Part shown: in pieces, positions 17,341 through 25,577 of the stretch
Layout of the letters: every line of letters begins with the position of its first letter
Position numbering within the stretch: position 1 is the first letter of the stretch
NCBI GenBank assembly: GCA_945865815.1
Contig: CAMBFR010000001.1
Span: 53,862-117,861 of the forward strand
DNA length: 64,000 nucleotides
Reading direction: 5' to 3'
From: Candidatus Sulfopaludibacter sp. SbA3
GTDB taxonomy: Bacteria; Acidobacteriota; Terriglobia; 20CM-2-55-15
The notes under the pieces: generated by a model
Told to the model about the DNA's origin: nothing
Database searches by the model: none
What the model saw: only the letters and a program-made list of their open reading frames with translations
Position numbers and translations under genes: made by a program

Positions 17341-19769
17341 CCCACCACCAGATTCAGGATTCGCCCCTTCACGTAAACCTTCTTGCGAATCTGCACGCCA
17401 TCAAGGTGTCGGGCAACGGCAGGGTCCTTCGACGCGGTTTCGAAAACCAGGTCTTCCCCGGCATCGGCATTCACGACAACGGTCCCGCGCAATTTCCCGT
17501 TGATCTGGACGGCAACGGTCACTGTGTCGAAGGTCGTGTATGCCTCGTCCCACACCGGCCACTTCTGCTGGAAGATCGACTTGGAATGGCCGGACTGCTG
17601 CCACAACTCCTCCGCGAAGTGCGGCGCAAAAGGCGCAATCGCGACCAGGAAAACTTCGACGGTCTCCTTATCCGGCGCCTGATTCATGGAACTCGCTTCG
17701 TTCAGGAACTCCATGAAAGAGCTCACAATCGTATTCATCCGGAAAGACTCCAGACGCTCGGTAACGTTCTTCAACAGAAGATGCCTTTGCACCAGCATCT
17801 GCCGCGAAGGCGTTGCGGTCCACTGGCCGTTGTGCATGGAGACCCAGTGCCAGGCGCGCTTCAGGAATCGATGAACGCCCTCGATGCCGTGCTCGTTCCA
17901 CTCGGCATCGAGCTCCGGAGGCCCCACGAATAACTCGTACATGCGGAGCGAGTCGCAACCGAAGTTGCGGACCAGATCGTCCGGGTTGACGACATTGCCC
18001 TTCGACTTCGACATTTTTTCCGCCTTGCCGCTCTTGCCGACGTACGTGATCATGCCCTGATTGAACAGGCGCTTGAACGGCTCTTCGAAACCCACCACGC
18101 CAATGTCATACAAAAACATCGTGAAGAAACGCGCATACAGCAGATGCAGAATCGCGTGCTCCACGCCGCCGACATACATGTCGACGGGAAGCCACTTCTT
18201 GCCCTGCTCTGTGAGAAGCGCGTCTTTCGCATGAGGCGACGCGTACCTCAGGAAGTACCAGGAGGAACCGGCCCATTGCGGCATGGTGTCGGTTTCGCGC
18301 TTTGCCGGGCCCTTGCACTTCGGACAAGCCACATTCACCCAGTCGTGAATGGCTGCGAGCGGCGACTCGCCGGTGCCCGTGGGCTGGTATCGCTCGATAT
18401 CCGGCAGGCGAACCGGAAGATCCTTTTCGTCGACCGCCACCGGACCGCACTTTTCGCAATGGATAATCGGGATCGGCTCGCCCCAGTACCGCTGGCGTGA
18501 AAACACCCAGTCCCGCAATTTGTAATTCACCGTTCCGCGGCCAAGCCCTTTTTGCTCGAGCCACTGAACAATCGCTTTCCGGCCTTCTGCAGAGGGCCGG
18601 CCGGTAAACTCCCCGGAATGGATCATCGTTCCTTCGCCGACCGAAGCCTCCGTGGCGATCCCCGCTTCCGACGTGATCACTTCCCGGATTTCCAGGCCGA
18701 ACTTCTTCGCGAATTCGTAATCGCGCTCGTCGTGTGCGGGCACGGCCATAATCGCGCCGGTGCCGTACGCCATCAGGACGTAGTCGGAAATCCATATCGG
18801 AATCTTTTCCGCGTTCACAGGATTGATCGCGTAGGCTCCGGTAAAGACGCCGGTCTTCTCGGTCTTCGCCGCGCGTTCGACATCCGATTCGCTTTGGACT
18901 CTTTCAACGTAAGCACTCACTTCGGCCGAGCGATCGCTGGCCGTGAGCTCCCTGACGAGTGGGTGCTCGGGAGCCATCACCATGTAGGTCGCGCCAAACA
19001 GCGTGTCCGGCCGCGTCGTAAAGATTTTCAAAGGATGCGGGGCGCCGCTGGAACCAAGCGCTGTAAACGTTACTTCAGCGCCTTCGGATCGGCCGATCCA
19101 GTTCGTCTGCATGGCCTTGACCTTCTCCGGCCATTCCAGCGCGTCCAGATTCCGCAGCAGGCGTTCGGCGTATCGCGTGATGCGGAGCATCCATTGGTTC
19201 ATCTCGCGGCGGGTAACTTCAGCGCCGCATCGTTCGCACCGGCCATTCACGACGTCTTCGTTGGAAATACCCGTCTTACAACTCGGGCACCAATTGATCG
19301 GCATGTGCGCCTTGTAGGCGAGATCCTTTTTGAACATCTGGACGAAAATCCACTGCGTCCATTTGTAGTATTCAGGATCGGTCGTATTGACCTCGCGCGA
19401 CCAGTCATACATGGCGCCGATTTCGTGGAGTTGCCGCTTGAAGTTCTCGATGTTGCGCGCGGTGCCGATGGAAGGATGGATGCCTTTTTGAATCGCGTCG
19501 TTCTCCGCGGGCGATCCAAACGCGTCCCACCCCATCGGATGCAACACCTTGTAACCCTGCAGCCACTTGTATCGAGACCAGCAATCGGGAAGGACGTAGC
19601 TCCGCCAGTGGCCGACGTGCAGGCCGGACCCGGACGGGTATGGAAACATATCCAGGCAGTAATACTTCGGGCGTGGATCGTCGTCGCGCGCTTCATGGAG
19701 GCTGTTTGCTTTCCAGTATTCGCGCCACTTCGGTTCGATGTCTGCGGGGTTGTAACCTTGATCGGACAT
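17337..19769 (-). CDS. leuS: Leucyl-tRNA synthetase
   Basis: Charges tRNA-Leu and edits mischarged products. At 810 residues it is slightly short for bacterial LeuRS (about 860). HIGH-type HVGH is at 51–54, the KMSKS loop at about 583–587, and a CPSCKTG...CERCG zinc-binding pair lies near 160–185. The editing domain includes the TTRPDTLFGATYM motif near 250. There is no Shine–Dalgarno sequence before ATG 19769; TATAAT lies nine bases upstream and contains the stop codon of the RNase HI-like gene, so an internal promoter with a leaderless transcript is likely. It shares its terminal palindrome with a convergent gene. Confidence 0.97.
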   Translation of the reverse strand: MSDQGYNPADIEPKWREYWKANSLHEARDDDPRPKYYCLDMFPYPSGSGLHVGHWRSYVLPDCWSRYKWLQGYKVLHPMGWDAFGSPAENDAIQKGIHPSIGTARNIENFKRQLHEIGAMYDWSREVNTTDPEYYKWTQWIFVQMFKKDLAYKAHMPINWCPSCKTGISNEDVVNGRCERCGAEVTRREMNQWMLRITRYAERLLRNLDALEWPEKVKAMQTNWIGRSEGAEVTFTALGSSGAPHPLKIFTTRPDTLFGATYMVMAPEHPLVRELTASDRSAEVSAYVERVQSESDVERAAKTEKTGVFTGAYAINPVNAEKIPIWISDYVLMAYGTGAIMAVPAHDERDYEFAKKFGLEIREVITSEAGIATEASVGEGTMIHSGEFTGRPSAEGRKAIVQWLEQKGLGRGTVNYKLRDWVFSRQRYWGEPIPIIHCEKCGPVAVDEKDLPVRLPDIERYQPTGTGESPLAAIHDWVNVACPKCKGPAKRETDTMPQWAGSSWYFLRYASPHAKDALLTEQGKKWLPVDMYVGGVEHAILHLLYARFFTMFLYDIGVVGFEEPFKRLFNQGMITYVGKSGKAEKMSKSKGNVVNPDDLVRNFGCDSLRMYELFVGPPELDAEWNEHGIEGVHRFLKRAWHWVSMHNGQWTATPSRQMLVQRHLLLKNVTERLESFRMNTIVSSFMEFLNEASSMNQAPDKETVEVFLVAIAPFAPHFAEELWQQSGHSKSIFQQKWPVWDEAYTTFDTVTVAVQINGKLRGTVVVNADAGEDLVFETASKDPAVARHLDGVQIRKKVYVKGRILNLVVG

Positions 19770-19778
19770 GGTCCGAAG

Positions 19779-19784
19779 ATTATA
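19779..19784 (-). promoter_or_regulatory. -10 hexamer before leuS
   Basis: A perfect TATAAT on the minus strand ends nine bases before the leuS ATG and includes the TAA stop of the upstream gene. A -35 box is poor (TTCGGT at 17-base spacing). It suggests a separate, leaderless leuS transcript. Confidence 0.5.
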
Positions 19785-20193
19785 GCTTGTTCTCCCACTT
19801 CACCGAATTGCGGCGGCCGTCCATGGCAAGGTTGGCGAGCTTGTCGGCTTCCTTGTTCTGTTCGCGCCGGACGTGGTGAATCGAGAAATTCGGAATGAGA
19901 TTTATCCAGCGCTTCGCGGCATCAAAGAGAAGGCGGATGTTCTCGTTCTTGACCTGATACTCGCCACGAATCTGCTTCACGACGAGCTCCGAGTCGGCGT
20001 AAACCGTGAATTCTTCGCAACGGAGATACACCGCCAGGCGCAGCGCGGAGATGAGCGCAGAGTACTCCGCATAGTTGTTCGTTCCGACCCCGAGGTATTC
20101 GGCAAGGCCGACGACGCCGGGAACGTGAACACCGAGGCCGGCCTCGCCGGGATTTCCCCGCGAGCCTCCATCGATGTAGGCTTCCAGCTTCAT
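19780..20193 (-). CDS. RNase HI-like protein
   Basis: A 137-residue ribonuclease H fold protein that would cleave RNA in RNA–DNA hybrids. The four catalytic acids are visible: Asp8 in YIDGGSRGNPG, Glu43 in NNYAEYSAL, Asp67 in VYADSELVVKQ and Asp117 in NKEADKLANLA. It lacks the basic handle region of E. coli RNase HI and resembles the compact RnhA-like family of Gram-positive bacteria and archaea. It sits three bases after the zinc-ribbon gene and in front of leuS, all on the minus strand. The same zinc-ribbon/RNase H pairing is common in other genomes. Confidence 0.92.
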   Translation of the reverse strand: MKLEAYIDGGSRGNPGEAGLGVHVPGVVGLAEYLGVGTNNYAEYSALISALRLAVYLRCEEFTVYADSELVVKQIRGEYQVKNENIRLLFDAAKRWINLIPNFSIHHVRREQNKEADKLANLAMDGRRNSVKWENKL

Positions 20194-20196
20194 TGC

Positions 20197-20928
20197 CTAT
20201 GCCACTTCAAACGGATGATCGAGATTGTCGGGATTGTAAAGGATGCGCTGGCAGGCGTCGCAGGCAATGATCTGGTCGTTCTTGCTGATCTCCTGGAAGA
20301 CCTGGGGACGGATGCGGACCTGACATAATTCGCACACGTAATTGCGCGCGGGGGCCACGCCGGCGCCGCCGCGAAATTTCCGCACGCGATCGTAGCGCGC
20401 AATGAGATCGCCGGAGACGCCGGCTTCGATCTCTTTACGCTCCATGAGGTAGGACTCGAGTGCCGACAAGTCGTTCTTGTTAACTTCCTCGAGCTGCCTG
20501 CGCTCGGCATGGACCAACTGCTGATCCTCTTTCAGCCGGGATTCCGCGGTTTTGATCTCGGCCTGCAGCGACTCCGCATGCATCATCAGGTTGAGAATTT
20601 CGTCTTCCACCTTGCGGATTCCTGCCTGCGTATGTTCGATCTCGTGCTGCAGGGCCTTGTATTCGACATTCGTTTTCACCGACAACATCTGTTCCCGGTA
20701 TTTCGAAATCTTCGCTTCAACCGAAGTGACTTCGCCTTCGAGTTTCTTCCGGGTGGCCTGATTCTCCTTTACCTTTTCTTTGGACGAATCGAGATCGGCA
20801 GTGGCGGTGCGGAGCTTTTCGTCGAGGGCTTTCGAGATGCCGGGAAACTTTTCGGTCCTGCCCCGGAGTTCCAGAATGGAGAGATCGATCGCCTGAAGCC
20901 GAATGAGTTGCTTGAGATCAGAATTCAT
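20197..20928 (-). CDS. C4-type zinc-ribbon coiled-coil protein (DUF164/zf-RING_7)
   Basis: A 243-residue protein of the COG1579 family. Residues about 5–180 are predicted as a long antiparallel coiled coil rich in Glu, Lys and Leu. The C-terminus carries a zinc ribbon with Cys199, Cys202, Cys223 and Cys226 (CELC and CDAC). Members have been proposed to bind nucleic acid or chaperone secretion; the role here is unknown. The ATG at 20928 lies only 17 bases after the 3' end of the tRNA gene and has no Shine–Dalgarno sequence, so its mRNA may be released by tRNA processing. Confidence 0.88.
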   Translation of the reverse strand: MNSDLKQLIRLQAIDLSILELRGRTEKFPGISKALDEKLRTATADLDSSKEKVKENQATRKKLEGEVTSVEAKISKYREQMLSVKTNVEYKALQHEIEHTQAGIRKVEDEILNLMMHAESLQAEIKTAESRLKEDQQLVHAERRQLEEVNKNDLSALESYLMERKEIEAGVSGDLIARYDRVRKFRGGAGVAPARNYVCELCQVRIRPQVFQEISKNDQIIACDACQRILYNPDNLDHPFEVA

Positions 20929-20945
20929 TTATTAACTATTAACAA

Positions 20946-21019
20946 TGGGCCCAGTAGGACTTGAACCTACGACTGCCCGGTTATGAGCCGGGAGCTCTAA
21001 CCAACTGAGCTATGGGCCC
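20946..21019 (-). tRNA. tRNA with CAU anticodon, probably tRNA-Ile2 (or elongator Met)
   Basis: A complete cloverleaf of 74 bases with a seven-pair acceptor stem (GGGCCCA with TGGGCCC, discriminator A), D arm GCTC...GAGC, anticodon arm CCCGG-CTCATAA-CCGGG and a T arm GTAGG-TTCAAGT-CCTAC. CCA is not encoded. The C4–G69 and C5–G68 pairs match determinants used by TilS to modify the CAU anticodon in E. coli, which favours isoleucine (AUA decoding) over methionine. Its 5' end follows the T run of the rpoD terminator by a single base. Confidence 0.93.
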
Positions 21020-21020
21020 C

Positions 21021-21054
21021 AAAAAAGTAAAGCCGCGAACCTGGTTCGCGGCTT
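21021..21054 (-). terminator. Intrinsic terminator of rpoD
   Basis: A stem of AAGCCGCGAACC paired with GGTTCGCGGCTT (21030–21054), followed on the minus strand by TTTACTTTTTT, starts about ten bases after the rpoD stop. It ends one base before the tRNA gene, so any tRNA transcript must read through it or start inside the 3' end of rpoD. Confidence 0.85.
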
Positions 21055-21064
21055 CAATATTACC

Positions 21065-22786
21065 CTAATCCCGGCCCGTCCCGTCCAGGAACGCCCGCAG
21101 CCTGCGGCTGCGGCTGGGATGACGGAGTTTCCGGAGCGCCTTGGCTTCAATCTGCCGGATGCGTTCACGAGTGACCGCAAAGTTTTGGCCGACTTCTTCC
21201 AGCGTATGTTCCGTTCCGTCCTCAAGGCCAAAACGCATCTTGATGACGCGTTCCTCCCGCGGAGTAAGCGTGTTGAGAACGTGCTCGGTCATTTCCTTCA
21301 GGTTGATATTGATCACGGCATCGGCCGGCGAGACCACACCCCGATCTTCGATGAAGTCGCCAAGATGCGAATCTTCTTCCTCGCCGATCGGCGTCTCCAG
21401 CGAGATCGGCTCCTGCGCGATCTTCAGCACTTTGCGCACTTTCGAAACCGGAATGTCCATGCGCTTGGCGATTTCCTCGCTCGTGGGCTCACGTCCGAGT
21501 TCCTGCACCAGGGCGCGCGACGTTCGGATCAACTTGTTGATCGTTTCGATCATGTGCACCGGGATGCGGATCGTGCGCGCCTGATCGGCAATCGCGCGGG
21601 TAATGGCCTGGCGGATCCACCAGGTCGCATAGGTTGAAAACTTATAACCGCGCCGATACTCGAACTTGTCGACGGCTTTCATCAAGCCGATATTGCCTTC
21701 CTGGATCAGATCCAGAAACTGGAGGCCGCGGTTCGTATATTTCTTGGCGATCGAAACAACGAGCCGGAGGTTGGCTTCGACGAGTTCCCGCTTGGCGATT
21801 TCGGCCTGAATCTGCCCTTGAACGATCGTCTGAAGAGTCCTCTTCAACTCCAATGCGGTAGATTTGGTCTCGCCCTCGATGACCGCGACCTTCGCTTTGA
21901 CAATCCGGATCTCCTTCAGCACGTTCTTGCGGAAATCCTTCTTCGTGTGGTCGGCTTTCCGCTCCAGGCGGCCCAGTTCCTGTTCGAGAGGCCGCACCTT
22001 GTCAACGGTCTGCTTCATGAAACCCATCAGCCGGATCTTCTCGGAGTTTGAAAACTCCAGTGACCGCACAAGCTGCGACAGGTAGACGCGGTTTCGGCCC
22101 AGATTCCATGCGGCGCGGCGATAAGGCTTCTTCTGGGACTTCGCGGTTGTATCCAGTTTTGCCCGCAGGTGCTGGACTTTCTTGTACGTCTTGTTGATCA
22201 GGTCAATGGTGCCGAGCGTCTCCTGATGTTTTTCCTCGACCTTCTCGTCGGTCAGTTCTTCATCGCTGAACTGCAGGATGTCCTTGACGATGCTTGGATC
22301 TTTCTTAAGCTGGTCGCCAATCGAGATGATCTCGCGAACGATGACCGGAGACCGGGACAACGACTTCAATACGGTCAGTTGGCCCCGCTCGATGCGCTTC
22401 GCGATTTCAACTTCGCCGTCACGCGTCAACAGCGGAACCGTTCCCATTTCGCGCAGATACATGCGAACGGGATCGTTGGTTTTCTCGAGCGCGCCCGGCG
22501 TGAGGTCGAGTTCAACGTCGGCGGCTCCTTCTTCGGCCTCGAATGTTTTCTCGCCTGGAACCTTGTCGAGGGCGCCAAACGTCTGATCTTCGGTATCAAT
22601 GACTTCAATACCGGCAGTGCCGAACGCAGAAAAGAGATCGTCGAGGTCTTCAGCCGAGGAACTGATCTCGGGCGGCAGCAGATCGCTGACTTCGTCGTAA
22701 AGGAGGTACCCCTTTTCTTTCCCGATATCGATTAATTTTTGTACCTCATCCGTATATTTATCTTCGAGTGCCAAAGAATCCTCCAA
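21065..22786 (-). CDS. rpoD: Primary RNA polymerase sigma factor
   Basis: The housekeeping sigma-70, 573 residues. Region 1.2 starts at [18 protein letters not shown] (about 106–123). A non-conserved region lies near 190–320. Region 2 includes [44 protein letters not shown], and region 2.4 [23 protein letters not shown] carries the -10 contact residues. Regions 3 and 4 end with the helix-turn-helix [27 protein letters not shown], which reads the -35 box. It lies downstream of dnaG on the same strand, as in the classical macromolecular-synthesis operon, but rpsU is absent here. Confidence 0.98.
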   Translation of the reverse strand: MEDSLALEDKYTDEVQKLIDIGKEKGYLLYDEVSDLLPPEISSSAEDLDDLFSAFGTAGIEVIDTEDQTFGALDKVPGEKTFEAEEGAADVELDLTPGALEKTNDPVRMYLREMGTVPLLTRDGEVEIAKRIERGQLTVLKSLSRSPVIVREIISIGDQLKKDPSIVKDILQFSDEELTDEKVEEKHQETLGTIDLINKTYKKVQHLRAKLDTTAKSQKKPYRRAAWNLGRNRVYLSQLVRSLEFSNSEKIRLMGFMKQTVDKVRPLEQELGRLERKADHTKKDFRKNVLKEIRIVKAKVAVIEGETKSTALELKRTLQTIVQGQIQAEIAKRELVEANLRLVVSIAKKYTNRGLQFLDLIQEGNIGLMKAVDKFEYRRGYKFSTYATWWIRQAITRAIADQARTIRIPVHMIETINKLIRTSRALVQELGREPTSEEIAKRMDIPVSKVRKVLKIAQEPISLETPIGEEEDSHLGDFIEDRGVVSPADAVININLKEMTEHVLNTLTPREERVIKMRFGLEDGTEHTLEEVGQNFAVTRERIRQIEAKALRKLRHPSRSRRLRAFLDGTGRD

Positions 22787-22911
22787 AGCGGCATTTTCTC
22801 AAGTGGCCGGCCATTACCGGGCCATTACCTGGCCCAGGCAGTGCTCAATCCGTCCATGGGAGCAGTAGCCCGGGCGCGCCGCAAAATAATTGCATTAGAC
22901 AAAATAGGTTA

Positions 22912-24624
22912 TTACCGCGTTTTTTCAAGGCTTAAGCCCTTCATTCTGGCTATATCCATCTGCATCTTCATCAATTCGGGCGGTGCCGCCCCGGAGCCGC
23001 ATTGTTTAAGTTGTTCACGGATCTCCATTTCTCTTTTGACGAGATATGCATCACGGAGTTGTGCCACTGAAGCCAAAGCCTGTTCCAGTGAAACTCGTGT
23101 AAACGGCTCCAAAACTGCCGCGCGGACCTCACTTCGCAGCGCCTCATCCTCGACGGACTCCAGAACCACCTCAAGGTTGCGGGTCGGGTCCTTGACAAGC
23201 TGTTCCAGGATGGGCCTGCTCCATGCTTCGACTAAAAAATCCAGGAAAGGTTCCAGTTGACGCCCAAGGTCCTGGTCCTGCAAAACGGCATGAATCAACT
23301 GTTTCTCTGAGGGACTCAGCGTCCGGCGAACAGTCTGCGCAGCCTTTGGCACCGCGGGCCGGATTTCCGGCCTGCGCGGGCTCACATGAAGGCTTTCAAA
23401 CACGATGGCCTCTGGAACTTTGAAGCCTTCGGCTACCGCCCGCGCAACTTCCAATTGCTCCACCCGGTCCTGAATCTTCGCAACACACTGCAAGACGTCG
23501 CGAACCGCATCGGCTTTGGCCGAAGGCTGGTCAAGGTCGTGTTGCCTGGCGGCTTCGCTCATAAGGTACTGCCAGAAATAAGGGGCGTCCGCCAGCAGGC
23601 GTGAATAGACCGCCGGACCTTCCTTCCGGATAAAATCGTCCGGGTCCAACCCGCCCGGCAGCTTCAGGATTCGTATCCTGAGACTCTTGGCCAGAAGCAG
23701 GTCAATCGATCGGCGCATTGCGTTCTGGCCTGCCGTATCCGGGTCATAGTTCATTACAATTTCGGGCACGTAACGGGCCATGATTGCCACCTGCTGCTGC
23801 GTGAGACTCGTACCGCAGGAAGCCACTACATTTTCAATTCCACTTTGATGAAGGCTGAGGCAATCAAAATAGCCCTCAACGACAACCATTCTGCCCGCTT
23901 TCTGTGCGGCGTTGCGTGCAACGTGCAGGGCGTACAGCACACTCGATTTCGAATACAATGGCGACTCCGCCGAATTCAGGTACTTGGGCTGAACATCCCC
24001 GATGGCCCTGCCGCCAAACGCAATAACCTTCCCTCGATCATTCCAGATCGGAAACATCAGGCGGCGCCGGAACCGGTCGAATACTTCGCCCTGTTCGTTT
24101 CGAACGAACAATCCGGTTGCTACGGCATCCCGGGGACGCAGTGCGGCAAGCAACCCGGAAGCCGGCGCATAGCCCAGGCGAAAGCGCTCGGCAAACTCCG
24201 CGTTGATCTTTCGCTTTTCAAGAATCTGCCGCGCCGGTCCCGCTTCCTCGCTCGAAAGCATTTTTCGGAAATAGTTCGATGCGCGGTCCAGGACATCGAA
24301 CAATTCCTTTCGCTCGTCGGCCTTCCCGTCGTCGAAACCCTGTTCGGGAACCGAGATCCCGCATTTGTCGGCCACGATCCTGACCGACTCCGGAAACGTT
24401 GCCTTCTCCAGGTTCATGACGAATGAGAAAACATCGCCTCCGGCTCCGCATCCGAAGCAGTAAAAATATTGCTTGTCTCGATGAACGGAAAACGAAGGCG
24501 TCTTTTCGGCGTGGAATGGACAGAGCCCCTTCAACGTTGCGCCAGTGCCCTTCAATGTGACGTAATCCGAAACCACCCGAACGATATCGGCAGAGCTACG
24601 GACCGTTTCGGCTAAGTTCTTCAT
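22912..24624 (-). CDS. dnaG: DNA primase
   Basis: Makes RNA primers for DNA replication at the fork with DnaB. The CHC2 zinc finger is at 35–59 (Cys35, His38, Cys56, Cys59 in LCPFHAEKTPSF and FYCFGCG). The TOPRIM catalytic part contains VVVEGYFDCLSLHQ near 245 and MNYDPDTAGQNA near 295. The C-terminus would bind the helicase. The frame extends to a TTG at 24684, but the conserved fold starts at MKNLAETVRSSADIV, so ATG 24624 is used (570 residues); no Shine–Dalgarno sequence is evident there. A gap of 125 bases separates it from rpoD, with which it is probably co-transcribed. Confidence 0.96.
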   Translation of the reverse strand: MKNLAETVRSSADIVRVVSDYVTLKGTGATLKGLCPFHAEKTPSFSVHRDKQYFYCFGCGAGGDVFSFVMNLEKATFPESVRIVADKCGISVPEQGFDDGKADERKELFDVLDRASNYFRKMLSSEEAGPARQILEKRKINAEFAERFRLGYAPASGLLAALRPRDAVATGLFVRNEQGEVFDRFRRRLMFPIWNDRGKVIAFGGRAIGDVQPKYLNSAESPLYSKSSVLYALHVARNAAQKAGRMVVVEGYFDCLSLHQSGIENVVASCGTSLTQQQVAIMARYVPEIVMNYDPDTAGQNAMRRSIDLLLAKSLRIRILKLPGGLDPDDFIRKEGPAVYSRLLADAPYFWQYLMSEAARQHDLDQPSAKADAVRDVLQCVAKIQDRVEQLEVARAVAEGFKVPEAIVFESLHVSPRRPEIRPAVPKAAQTVRRTLSPSEKQLIHAVLQDQDLGRQLEPFLDFLVEAWSRPILEQLVKDPTRNLEVVLESVEDEALRSEVRAAVLEPFTRVSLEQALASVAQLRDAYLVKREMEIREQLKQCGSGAAPPELMKMQMDIARMKGLSLEKTR

Positions 24625-24684
24625 TAGGCTGCTGGATAGGAGTGAAGGGCGCGACGCAAAATCCCGAAAAAACGAATCAGGCAA

Positions 24685-24712
24685 TATATACGTTTTTGTC
24701 GAAAAATATCAA
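24685..24712 (-). promoter_or_regulatory. Promoter of dnaG-rpoD
   Basis: On the minus strand TTGATA (24712–24707) is followed after 16 bases by TATATA (24690–24685), or after 18 bases by TATATT. Initiation near 24677 gives a leader of about 50 bases to the dnaG ATG. The region is AT-rich relative to its surroundings. Confidence 0.65.
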
Positions 24713-24748
24713 TAGAGAATCTCTGTAGCCAACGCGCTCAGGCGGCGC

Positions 24749-25381
24749 TCAGGCCGACCCGCCGCCGAGCAGGGCGTCGATCTTGGCGACGCGGCGGCGA
24801 TGGCGCTCTTCGGTCAGGCTCGCCGAGAGCCAGGTGCGGACAATTTCGCGCATTTTTTCGTCCGATATCGTCTTTCCGCCGAGGGTAAGCACGTTGGCTC
24901 CGTTGTGTTCCCGGCTGTTGCGGGCGGAAGCGGCGTCATAGCACATTGCCGCTCGAACGCCGGCCACCTTGTTCGCCGCCATGCAGGATCCGATTCCGGC
25001 GCCGTCGATCATGATGCCCAGATCGCAGGATCCGCGCGCCACCGCCAGTGCGACGGCATGCGCAAAGTCGGGATAGTCGACCGGCTCCGTCGAATTCGTG
25101 CCGAAATCCTGATAGTCGCAGCCGATTTCATCGAGGACCGCCTTGAGGGCCTCCTTCATTTCGTACCCGCCATGGTCGGCTCCAACCGCAATTCGGCGGT
25201 GGCGCTGGCCGGGCTGCGAAGTCGTGGCCGGAACACGCTCGATCTTGATGTGGCGTTCCCGTGCTATGTCTGCGGCCAGGGGCGTAACGAGCGTCCTGTC
25301 TGCAATGCGTATGGTGACGCCCGCAGGAACGACTCGAATGTCGTCTTCGGTAATTAGAGGTTTTGCGGTGAGATCAATCAC
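24749..25381 (-). CDS. RpiB/LacAB-family sugar-phosphate isomerase with N-terminal extension
   Basis: A 210-residue isomerase of the ribose-5-phosphate isomerase B family. The fold starts at RRIAVGADHGGYEMKEALK (Asp69, His70) after an extension of about 60 residues that contains ITEDDIR and LVTPLAADIARERHIKI. Similar short segments occur in some microcompartment-related proteins, but that is only a resemblance. The position of the E. coli catalytic Cys (ICGTG) is Asp here (MIDGAGIGSCMAANK), so the base is likely Asp and the substrate may not be ribose 5-phosphate. The start is GTG 25381; TATCAT lies six bases before it and no Shine–Dalgarno sequence is seen. Confidence 0.85.
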   Translation of the reverse strand: MIDLTAKPLITEDDIRVVPAGVTIRIADRTLVTPLAADIARERHIKIERVPATTSQPGQRHRRIAVGADHGGYEMKEALKAVLDEIGCDYQDFGTNSTEPVDYPDFAHAVALAVARGSCDLGIMIDGAGIGSCMAANKVAGVRAAMCYDAASARNSREHNGANVLTLGGKTISDEKMREIVRTWLSASLTEERHRRRVAKIDALLGGGSA

Positions 25382-25577
25382 TGCGTGATGATATCACCCG
25401 GCACGAGAAGGATCAGATTAACAGCTATTTCAGCCTTCAAATTCAACCGCTTAAAGAGTGCAAGTTGTGGCATTTTGAGTTGCCCCACAACGTATAGTGG
25501 CCACACCAGTGAAACCGCATGATTTGTTGACATCGCATGGTCCTTGGGTTAGTTTCGCCGCTCGGAGATCGCATCTT

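Noticed and set aside
18552..19898. 448-codon frame antisense to leuS
   Set aside because: It lies opposite a highly conserved gene whose codon pattern explains it; the sequence is Arg-rich with no domain.
25464..25491. Short inverted repeat GTTGTGG/CCACAAC before the IPT/TIG gene with TATAGT nearby
   Set aside because: Seven-base arms and no matching -35 box; too weak to call an operator or promoter.
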